Positions 1 to 6,153 of a stretch of DNA of 7,174 nt are shown piece by piece (the stretch's first letter is position 1; each line of letters begins with the position of its first letter). The notes beneath the pieces were generated by a model that was given only the letters and a program-made list of their open reading frames with translations, had not been told where the DNA came from and did not search any database. The stretch is taken from the NCBI GenBank assembly GCA_031272345.1, contig JAISTZ010000180.1, positions 1-7,174 on the forward strand, read 5' to 3'. This stretch comes from Spirochaetaceae bacterium (lineage in GTDB: Bacteria > Spirochaetota > Spirochaetia > Treponematales > Treponemataceae). The position numbers and the translations under genes were made by a program.

Positions 1-572
1 GGATGCCCCCCATGTTCACGGAGTTTTTGCAGCTCCACGACACCCTGCTTTCCGCGGTCTTCGGGGGCATCCTGAACGCGGCGGCCACAAGCCTGTGTTT
101 GTTCGCGGATGCAACGAGCGGGGGCACGGACTTCATCGCCATTTTCATCTCGGAAAAATACAACAAGGACGCCTGGAACTACATCTTCGCGGGCAACTGC
201 GTGATTCTTGTGCTGGCGGCCTTCCTCTACAAAATCGACAAGGTCCTCTATTCGATCATCTTCCAGTTCACCACGACCGTCCTGCTGAACCGGTTCTACC
301 GGGGCTACCGGCAGGTGACTCTCTTCATCATCACCGACAGGGCCGACGAGGTGTACCGGCTGATTCGGGACAGGACCCACCACGACGCCACGTCCTTCAC
401 CGGCCTGGGCAGGTACAAGATGACCGAGCGCACCCTCCTCTACTCGGTGGTCTCCGAGGGGGAATCCCGCTCCCTGGTGAGCTCCATCAAGCAGGTCGAC
501 CCCGATGCGTTCATCAACATCCTCAAAACAGAGCGGCTGAACGGCAGATTCTACAAGCCCCCAAAGGATTAG
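1..572 (+). CDS. YitT/DUF2179 family membrane protein, 5'-truncated by the window edge
   Basis: C-terminal part (189 residues from the first in-frame ATG at position 3) of an integral membrane protein of the YitT family. Members usually have about 280-290 residues, so roughly 100 are missing and the true start lies outside the window; the ATG at 3 is probably internal. Visible parts are hydrophobic segments at about residues 14-34, 59-77 and 80-98, with the family's TSGGTD loop at 38-43. A soluble DUF2179 domain follows at about 104-183, containing FIITDRADEV and GLGRYKM. The stop is TAG at 570-572. The family sits in the cytoplasmic membrane with a cytosolic C-terminal domain; its substrate or partner is not established, and transport or sensing is often guessed. 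The gene is convergent with guaA, and the repeat nest begins within its stop codon. The family call is firm; the role is unknown. Confidence 0.88.
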   Translation, partial: MPPMFTEFLQLHDTLLSAVFGGILNAAATSLCLFADATSGGTDFIAIFISEKYNKDAWNYIFAGNCVILVLAAFLYKIDKVLYSIIFQFTTTVLLNRFYRGYRQVTLFIITDRADEVYRLIRDRTHHDATSFTGLGRYKMTERTLLYSVVSEGESRSLVSSIKQVDPDAFINILKTERLNGRFYKPPKD

Positions 573-598
573 GCATTTTTGCGGCCATCCCAAAGAGA

Positions 599-622
599 GA
601 GTTTCCGGCAAGCCGGAAACTC
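599..622. terminator. Perfect 11-bp hairpin in the convergent gap
   Basis: GAGTTTCCGGC (599-609) and GCCGGAAACTC (612-622) are exact inverted repeats separated by AA, in practice a 10-bp stem with a CAAG loop. No U-tract follows directly on either strand, so by itself it is not a classical intrinsic terminator. It could work with the neighbouring A/T-tract hairpin or protect 3' ends. It is symmetrical and therefore available to transcripts from both flanking genes. Confidence 0.55.
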
Positions 623-627
623 GGAGA

Positions 628-652
628 GCAAAAATGCCGAAGGCATTTTTGC
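628..652. terminator. Probable bidirectional terminator hairpin, 11-bp stem with 3-base loop
   Basis: GCAAAAATGCC (628-638), loop GAA, then GGCATTTTTGC (642-652). In RNA the core is AUGCC-loop-GGCAU flanked by an A-tract on the 5' side and a U-tract on the 3' side, on both strands. That is the usual shape of a bidirectional intrinsic terminator, although the GC part of the stem is short. On the minus strand it begins two bases after the guaA stop codon, a natural place to end guaA transcription. On the plus strand it lies 55 bases after the yitT-like stop. Confidence 0.6.
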
Positions 653-654
653 GG

Positions 655-2553
655 CTATTCCCAGCCGAAGGTGGCGGGGGGCTTGTTCGTGAGGTCGTAG
701 TAGACCGCGTCCACAAAAGGCAGCGCCGTGATTCGGGACAGGATGCGCTCGACCACAGCCGGGGGAAGGCGGGCGAACCGGGCGGTCATCACGTCTTCGG
801 ACACCACCGGGCGGAGCACGAAGGCCCCCTGCTCCGGGGTTGACCCCAGGGGCAGGTTTATGGTGAGGTGCTGGAAGATTTTATTGTACCAGCCGGAACT
901 CTTGAGTTCCCCAAGGACGACGGCGTCCACCTCCCTGGTTTGGTCGAGCCGGCGCTTGCCGCAGTAGGCCTCTTGCAGGGCAAGGTCCGCGCCGGGACGC
1001 CTGTACAGCTCCAGCACCGCCCGGTTCACCCCCGGGACGCTGTTCGCAAGGCTGCTCGCGGCTTTTTCCAGGGCGTCCCAGGCCCCCGGGGCTGCAACAA
1101 AATCCAGGCCGCCCCTGGGGCCGGTGGAAAAGGAAATCACCCCGGGGAAACGGTAGGTCCTGAAGTCACCCTGGACGCCCACGGACTTTACAGGGAGCAC
1201 GGAGACAGCCGCCTGGGCTTCCTTCGGGAAGAAGTCCTGCACCGGAAACGCCCCCACCCCGCGGAGGGCCCCCTCGTATTCATCCCGGTCCTCCTTTGAG
1301 ACCCCGGCGGGCCCCCTGGAGCAGAGCACGTTTATCGAAAGCCCCGGACCCGGAAAGGGGTGCCTGAACACGAAGTCATCCGGGAGGCCGAGTTTTTTGC
1401 CCAGGAGCCGCACCTCGTCCTTGTAGAGGTCCCGGAGGGGCTCGATGATGAGCCCCTGGTCGATCAGGGCCTGGATGCCCTGGACCCGGTTGTGGTGGGT
1501 CTTGATGGTGCGGCTGTTCCTTGTGCCCCCGGATTCGATGATATCCGGGTAGAGGGTGCCCTGGGCAAGGAGCCACGCGCCGCTTTCAAGCCCAAGCCGG
1601 GCCGCCACGGTGTCCCGCACCCGGATGAAGGTCTCCCCCACGGCGGCGCGCTTTTTCTGGGGGTCCGTCTCGGCGGCGATCGCCCGGAGGAAGGTCTCCG
1701 ATGCGTCCTCGGTGATGAAATTTGAAAACCCGAAGGATTTGTACCGTTCCGCAATCACGGCGCTCTCGTTTTTCCGCATGAATCCGTTGTCAATGTGGAG
1801 CCCCAGGACCCGCTCTGTTCCCAGGGCCCTGTTAAGGAGCGCGAAGGCCACGGTGGAGTCGACCCCTCCGGACAGGAAGAGGAGGACGCTCTTGTCCCCG
1901 GCTTGTTCCCGGATGTCCGCAAGGATTCCTTCCAGGACCGAGTCCGCCTTCCATACGGGTTCCATGCCGCACAGCCGGGCGAAGTTTTCCAGAATTTTGC
2001 CGCCCGAGGGGGTGTCCTTGACTTCGATATGGAACTGGAGGGAGAACCGGCGGAGCTTGCTGTTGACCAGGGCGGCAGCGGCGCAGTCCCTGGTGCGGGC
2101 GAAGACCCGGAATCCCGGAGGAAGGACCGTCACTTCGTCCTGGTGGCTCATCCACACCTGGGCCGGAAGGGGTATGCCCGCAAAGAGGGGATTCTCCGGG
2201 GGGTCCTCCGCCGGGAGCAGCTCCGCTATGCCGAACTCGCCGGTGCGCCCCCTTTGCACCCTGCCGCCGTAGTGGGCCGCCATGAGCTGGTGGCCGTAGC
2301 AGAGTCCCAGCATGGGGACATCCAGGGCGAACACCCCGCCGTTACATTCGGGGACGTTCTCGTCGTACACCGACGCGGGCCCCCCGGAAAGCACGATGCC
2401 CCTGGCGTCCCGGAGGTCCTCCACGGGGCTTGAGGGCAGGGCGATTTCCGCGTAATACCCCAAGAGGCGGAGGCGCTTGGCGATGAGGTGGGCGTACTGG
2501 CTTCCAAAGTCCAGCACCACGATGCGGTCCCGTGTTCGCTCGTTGTGTTCCAT
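655..2553 (-). CDS. guaA: GMP synthase (glutamine-hydrolysing), long animal-like form
   Basis: Converts XMP, ATP and glutamine to GMP in the cytosol, the last step of de novo guanine nucleotide synthesis. With the ATG at 2553 it has 632 residues. The N-terminal class I glutamine amidotransferase has nucleophile Cys85 in GLCYGHQ and the His175/Glu177 pair in QFHIEV, where most relatives have QFHPEV. The ATP pyrophosphatase domain has the P-loop SGGVDS at 228-233, KTHHN near 351 and FPGPGLS at 400-406. The C-terminal part is about 100 residues longer than in E. coli GuaA (525 residues). It contains LPVKSVGVQGDFRTY at 453-467, then a further section ending in YDLTNKPPATFGWE. This follows the two-part dimerisation region of human GMPS. 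The ATG at 2553 is preferred because conserved sequence (DRIVVLDFGSQY) begins just after it. A GTG at 2625 would add 24 residues without family resemblance. Confidence 0.96.
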   Translation of the reverse strand: MEHNERTRDRIVVLDFGSQYAHLIAKRLRLLGYYAEIALPSSPVEDLRDARGIVLSGGPASVYDENVPECNGGVFALDVPMLGLCYGHQLMAAHYGGRVQRGRTGEFGIAELLPAEDPPENPLFAGIPLPAQVWMSHQDEVTVLPPGFRVFARTRDCAAAALVNSKLRRFSLQFHIEVKDTPSGGKILENFARLCGMEPVWKADSVLEGILADIREQAGDKSVLLFLSGGVDSTVAFALLNRALGTERVLGLHIDNGFMRKNESAVIAERYKSFGFSNFITEDASETFLRAIAAETDPQKKRAAVGETFIRVRDTVAARLGLESGAWLLAQGTLYPDIIESGGTRNSRTIKTHHNRVQGIQALIDQGLIIEPLRDLYKDEVRLLGKKLGLPDDFVFRHPFPGPGLSINVLCSRGPAGVSKEDRDEYEGALRGVGAFPVQDFFPKEAQAAVSVLPVKSVGVQGDFRTYRFPGVISFSTGPRGGLDFVAAPGAWDALEKAASSLANSVPGVNRAVLELYRRPGADLALQEAYCGKRRLDQTREVDAVVLGELKSSGWYNKIFQHLTINLPLGSTPEQGAFVLRPVVSEDVMTARFARLPPAVVERILSRITALPFVDAVYYDLTNKPPATFGWE

Positions 2554-2563
2554 ATCGGGGGAA

Positions 2564-2592
2564 AGTATAGCACGGGGCGAGGAAAGGGGCAA
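2564..2592 (-). promoter_or_regulatory. Sigma-70 type extended -10 promoter for guaA
   Basis: On the minus strand TTGCCC (2592-2587) is followed after exactly 17 bases by TATACT (2569-2564). A TG one base before the hexamer makes an extended -10 element. Matches to consensus are 4 of 6 and 5 of 6. It stands out in GC-rich surroundings and lies in the 68-base gap between mutS2 and guaA. Transcription would begin near 2556-2557, only 3-4 bases before the guaA ATG, so the message would be nearly leaderless. No Shine-Dalgarno sequence is seen before this ATG, which agrees with that. Confidence 0.65.
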
Positions 2593-2621
2593 CACGGCGG
2601 AATCAGCGCCCGGCGGCGCCG

Positions 2622-5111
2622 TCACCCCATCTTCAGGGCCACGTAGGTCTTGCCGCTGCCCCCGTCTTCGGGGCGGGCGAAGTGGAATTCCTCCACCCAG
2701 GGATACCGGGAAAGACAGTCCCCCACGACCTCCTGGAGCACCCCGTTCCCCTTACCGTGAATCACCGCGAACCGGGAAAATCCCGTGGACACGCAGAGGT
2801 CGAGCTGCTTTTCCAGGGCCTTCACCGCCTCCTCGGCCCTCATGCCCAGGAGCCGCAGTTCCGGGAGGGGCGCTCCAGCGGAATCCAGGGACAGGTCCGG
2901 CGGCGGGGGCGGGGCGTCCGGGAGGGGGGAGAGATTGTCCGCCTTCAGGGTGAGCCGCACACTCCCCACCTGCACAACCCAGGCATCCCCCCCGCCGCCC
3001 GGGGCCTTCCGGTTCTGATTCCTGGCGGCGGGCCCGACGAGGACTCCCTCTTTTTTTGCGTCCCGGATCCACACCCGGCATCCCTCCCGGAGAATCCCCC
3101 CGGAACATTCCTCGGGCGGCCCCGCGCCGGCTTCCTCCTTCAGGTGAAGGACCTCGTCCTTCCGGGCGTCCAGGGCCGCGGCGTCATCGGCGGCCTTTTC
3201 CTCAAGACCCGCGATGAATCCCTTCACTTCCAGAGTCTTCTCCCTGGTGATTTCCCCCTCCCGGAGCACCCGCACGAGGTTTTCCAGGGTCCTCCGGCTT
3301 TCCGAGATGAACCGGTTTTCGCGCTTCTTTGCCTCCTCCAGGATTTCTACTTCCTTTTCCTTGAGGGCGATTTCCTTTGCCAGCAGTTTTTTGCTCCGCC
3401 TCTCAAGCCCCCGCTCGCCCTCCCGAAGGCGGGCCGTGAGTTCGCCGGCCTCTTCGTATTTTTGGGTGAGGGACCGTATCAGGGAGGACACGTCCGTGTG
3501 GCCCCCGGCGAGGTAGGTCTCCGCCCGGCCCACGATGTCCTCCCCCAGGCCGCTCTTCCGGGCGATCGCAAGGGCGGAGCTCTGCCCCGGAATGCCCGGA
3601 ATCACCCGGTAGGTGGGGGTAAGACTCTGGGAGTCAAACTCCACCGAGGCGTTCATGCACTCCCCGTGGGTGAAGGCGTAGTTCTTGAGGGCCCCGTGGT
3701 GGCCCGTCACGAGCACGAAGGCCCGCTTTTGAATCAGCGCGTCCAGGACCGCCAGGGCAAGGGCGCTCCCCTCGGCGGGATCGGTGCCTGAGCCGAGCTC
3801 GTCCAGAACCACCAGGGAGTCCGCCTCCGTATGGGCGAGGATGTCCCTGAGGCGGGTCATGTGGGCGGAAAACGTGGAGAGGGAGCTGTCCAGGGACTGG
3901 TCGTCCCCGATGTCCGCGAAAATGCCCGAAAAGACCGGCAGCCGGGTGGCCTCGGCTTCCGAGAGGGACCTGGCGGGCACGGGGAAGCCGCACTGATTCA
4001 GAAGGGCGCACAGGGCGAAGGTCTTTACCGCCGCGGTCTTTCCGCCGGTGTTCGCCCCGGTGATGACGATTGCCCGGCGGCGGGGCCCGAAGGCCAGGCC
4101 GATGGGCACGGCCCTGGTTCCCAGGAGGGGGTGCTTTGCCATGAAGATCGACGGGCCGGGGGAATCCTCCGGCGCGGAATCCGGGGCAAGGTCCAGGGCG
4201 AAGGAGCCGCCGGTTTTTTCCGCCCACCGGGCCCCAGCCAGGGCGCAGTCCAGCCGGGAGAGGGCATCCCGGGCCGCTTCCATGCCGTTGGCAAAGGGGG
4301 CGAGGCTTGCGGCCAGGTCCAGCAAGATCCGCCGGATCTCCCGCTCAAGGCGGAATTCCTCCTCCACCAGGGCGTTGCTCTTTTCCACCACCTCCGCGGG
4401 CTCGATGAACACGGTCTGCCCCGTCTGGGAGACCTCGTGGACGATTCCCTTCACCCTCCCCTTCCGGGCCGCCTTCACCGCCACCACCTGCCTGTTCCCC
4501 TTGAGAACCGGCAGGGCCGACTGGAGGGCGTCCTCCCGCCGGGCCTCGGCGATGCAGCGCCTGAGGGCCTCGTCGATTCCCCCCCGGAGTCCCTCGATGG
4601 ACGCGCGGATGTCCCGGAGTTCCGGGGTGTCCCGGAGCTCACCGGAATCGTCAATCACCCGCCCCACCAGGGAAAGGGGCTCAGCCAGGGAGGGGATTTC
4701 TTCAAGGAGGGACATGAGGGGGCGAAGGGCGTCTTCCTCCAGGAGGGCGTTCCCCGGGGGGCCGGAAAAGGCGCGGGTCCTTTCCGCGGCCCCAAGGAAG
4801 CCCAGGAGGGACAGGGCGTCCCCCAGGGCGAGGGGGGCTCCCTGGACTTTGATTGCCCGGAGGGCCCCGTCGATGGGCTCCCAGGACGAAAGGGGCGCGG
4901 GGACTCCGGCCTGTATGAGCCGCAGGAGGGACGCCCCCAGAGCTTTCCGGCCCGCGATTTCCGCCCGGTCACCCAGGGGCAGGCGGGACTCCGCCAGGGC
5001 CTTCCCGTCCCCGCTCACGCAGCGCCCCGCGATGAATCCCCGGACGCGGAAAAAATCGAGGAGTTCCAGGGTTTTTTGGTCCGGGGAAAAGGGGGGGCGC
5101 TTAGAGCTCAA
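2622..5111 (-). CDS. mutS2: MutS2 family ATPase with KOW-like and C-terminal Smr domains
   Basis: 829 residues, slightly longer than B. subtilis MutS2 (about 785). It lacks the mismatch-recognition domain of MutS. The N-terminal clamp/core spans about 12-340. The ATPase domain has Walker A GANTGGKT at 352-359 (family norm GPNTGGKT), Walker B VVLDELGSGTDP at 434-445 and TGHHGALKNYAF at 469-480. A charged coiled coil lies near 545-655, a KOW-like segment near 676-727, then a proline run (PPPPP) and the Smr domain at about 750-829. The Smr domain keeps HGKG at 785-788, but its usual LDLRG motif reads LRLLG at 752-756. Relatives suppress recombination or bind collided ribosomes and split them. 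The TTG start is chosen because AAGGTG precedes it and the family alignment begins shortly after (TLELLDFFRVR). It overlaps the dehydrogenase gene by 11 bases, which suggests coupled translation. Confidence 0.94.
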   Translation of the reverse strand: MSSKRPPFSPDQKTLELLDFFRVRGFIAGRCVSGDGKALAESRLPLGDRAEIAGRKALGASLLRLIQAGVPAPLSSWEPIDGALRAIKVQGAPLALGDALSLLGFLGAAERTRAFSGPPGNALLEEDALRPLMSLLEEIPSLAEPLSLVGRVIDDSGELRDTPELRDIRASIEGLRGGIDEALRRCIAEARREDALQSALPVLKGNRQVVAVKAARKGRVKGIVHEVSQTGQTVFIEPAEVVEKSNALVEEEFRLEREIRRILLDLAASLAPFANGMEAARDALSRLDCALAGARWAEKTGGSFALDLAPDSAPEDSPGPSIFMAKHPLLGTRAVPIGLAFGPRRRAIVITGANTGGKTAAVKTFALCALLNQCGFPVPARSLSEAEATRLPVFSGIFADIGDDQSLDSSLSTFSAHMTRLRDILAHTEADSLVVLDELGSGTDPAEGSALALAVLDALIQKRAFVLVTGHHGALKNYAFTHGECMNASVEFDSQSLTPTYRVIPGIPGQSSALAIARKSGLGEDIVGRAETYLAGGHTDVSSLIRSLTQKYEEAGELTARLREGERGLERRSKKLLAKEIALKEKEVEILEEAKKRENRFISESRRTLENLVRVLREGEITREKTLEVKGFIAGLEEKAADDAAALDARKDEVLHLKEEAGAGPPEECSGGILREGCRVWIRDAKKEGVLVGPAARNQNRKAPGGGGDAWVVQVGSVRLTLKADNLSPLPDAPPPPPDLSLDSAGAPLPELRLLGMRAEEAVKALEKQLDLCVSTGFSRFAVIHGKGNGVLQEVVGDCLSRYPWVEEFHFARPEDGGSGKTYVALKMG

Positions 5112-6135
5112 TCATCACCTTGACCACGTCCGGCTTGCCGGCGGCGGCGAATTCGTAGGCCGCGATGGACTCGCTGAAGGGGAAGGTGCGGCTGATGAAT
5201 CGCTTGATGTCGATCTTGCCCGCGTTCACCAGGTTGATCGCCCTGGGGAAGCAGTTGCAGTAGCGGAAAATCGTCTCTATGCGGACGCCCTGGCCTTGCA
5301 GGAAGGCGATGTCGATGGGGGCATGGCCGTTCATCATGCCGATGAGCACCACCGTGGCGCCCTTGGCGGCGCAGCGGAAGAAGTCAGGGTAGACCTTGGG
5401 GCTGCCCGACGCCTCGAAGATGACGTCGCACCCGAGGCCGCCGGTTTCCTTGAGCACCACGTCCCGCAGGTTCGCCTTGCCGGTGTTCACCGCCACGATG
5501 TTCCTGTCGGAGGCGGCAGTGAGGTCGAGCTTTTCCTGTTTTACGTCCGAGATGATCACCTTGGAACAGCCCCCGGCCAGGGCGGAGATGGCGCACATGA
5601 TGCCGATCGTGCCGCACCCCACCACCAGGGCCGTGTCGCCGGGTTTGATGGCGGCTTTTTTTGCCGCCTCGATGCCGATTGCCAGGGGCTCCATCATGGC
5701 CCCTTCGGCGGCGGTCATGCCTGCGGGCAGTTTGAAGCAGAAGCTCGCCGGATGCACCACGGTCTCCCGGAGGCACCCGTGCACGGGGGGGGTGGCCCAG
5801 AAGACCACCGCCGGGTCGATGTTGTACATCCCCGCCAGGGTTTCCCTGGACCGGTAGTCCGGAATCCCCGGCTCCATGCACACCAGATCGCCCACGTTGA
5901 GGCCCGTCACCTCAGCGCCCTTCTCCACAATCACCCCCGCGGCCTCGTGCCCCAGGATCATCGGTTCCCGCACAACAAAGTCCCCGATGGCCCCTTCAGT
6001 GTAGTAGTGCACGTCGCTCCCGCAGATGCCGCAGGCCTTGATTTGAATTTTTACGTCCCTGGGACCGACCGTCTCGCTTATGGGAAAATCCCGGAGACTC
6101 AGCTTTTTGACCGATTCCAGCACCAGTGCTTTCAT
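5101..6135 (-). CDS. Zinc-dependent medium-chain polyol dehydrogenase (xylitol/sorbitol dehydrogenase type)
   Basis: 344 residues, full length for the medium-chain dehydrogenase family. It probably oxidises a polyol such as xylitol or sorbitol to the ketose with NAD(P)+ in the cytosol. The N-terminal GroES-like domain has catalytic zinc ligands Cys38 (GICGSD), His63/Glu64 (GHEAAG) and Glu149 (MMEPLAIG). The Rossmann fold has GCGTIG at 173-178, with Asp197 at the end of the second strand, favouring NAD over NADP. The four-cysteine structural-zinc lobe is absent: the segment after EPGIP reads DYRSRETLAGMYN, as in zinc-light sorbitol dehydrogenases. The phrase FWATPPVHG near 112-120 resembles xylitol/sorbitol dehydrogenases of alpha-proteobacteria and animals. 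GGAGGT stands 5 bases before the ATG. The esterase gene ends 18 bases upstream. The exact substrate cannot be read from the sequence. Confidence 0.9.
   Translation of the reverse strand: MKALVLESVKKLSLRDFPISETVGPRDVKIQIKACGICGSDVHYYTEGAIGDFVVREPMILGHEAAGVIVEKGAEVTGLNVGDLVCMEPGIPDYRSRETLAGMYNIDPAVVFWATPPVHGCLRETVVHPASFCFKLPAGMTAAEGAMMEPLAIGIEAAKKAAIKPGDTALVVGCGTIGIMCAISALAGGCSKVIISDVKQEKLDLTAASDRNIVAVNTGKANLRDVVLKETGGLGCDVIFEASGSPKVYPDFFRCAAKGATVVLIGMMNGHAPIDIAFLQGQGVRIETIFRYCNCFPRAINLVNAGKIDIKRFISRTFPFSESIAAYEFAAAGKPDVVKVMIEL
5116..5121 (-). promoter_or_regulatory. Ribosome binding site supporting the TTG start of mutS2
   Basis: AAGGTG on the minus strand lies inside the last codons of the dehydrogenase gene, 4 bases before the TTG at 5111 (6 bases counted from AAGG). 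No in-frame ATG or GTG is seen close by; the ATG at 5115 belongs to the dehydrogenase frame. This decides for TTG and makes mutS2 translation likely to depend on ribosomes finishing the dehydrogenase gene. Confidence 0.55.
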
Positions 6136-6153
6136 TTTGTACCTCCATGCCCT

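Larger units (their letters stand above)
571..655. repeat. Nested inverted and direct repeat cluster filling a convergent intergenic gap
   Basis: The 11-mer GGCATTTTTGC occurs three times: direct at 572-582, inverted (GCAAAAATGCC) at 628-638 and direct at 642-652. The two direct copies lie in an identical 15-base repeat (AGGCATTTTTGCGGC) at 571-585 and 641-655. Between the first and second copies is a perfect palindrome, GAGTTTCCGGC-AA-GCCGGAAACTC (599-622). The middle 11-mer can pair with either outer copy, so two mutually exclusive folds exist. The block runs from inside the yitT-like stop codon to the last base of the guaA stop codon. The likely role is bidirectional transcription termination. 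Its modular make-up also suggests a dispersed intergenic repeat family of this genome, which is inference from one copy. Confidence 0.85.

Noticed and set aside
634..646. cUUCGg tetraloop in the guaA terminator
   Set aside because: The minus strand reads AUGCCUUCGGCAU, but the UUCG loop is out of register with the stem; the best fold has a three-base UUC loop.
571..655. CRISPR repeat or mobile-element end
   Set aside because: Only two direct copies with no regular spacers, no transposase and no target-site duplication visible; a terminator or intergenic repeat explains it better.
2554..2621. Purine riboswitch upstream of guaA
   Set aside because: The gap to mutS2 is only 68 bases and the predicted transcript starts 3-4 bases before the ATG, so no aptamer fits.
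2682..3791. Long plus-strand open frame opposite the 3' half of mutS2
   Set aside because: Low-complexity shadow composition with no domain, and the opposite strand encodes conserved MutS2 ATPase and Smr sequence.
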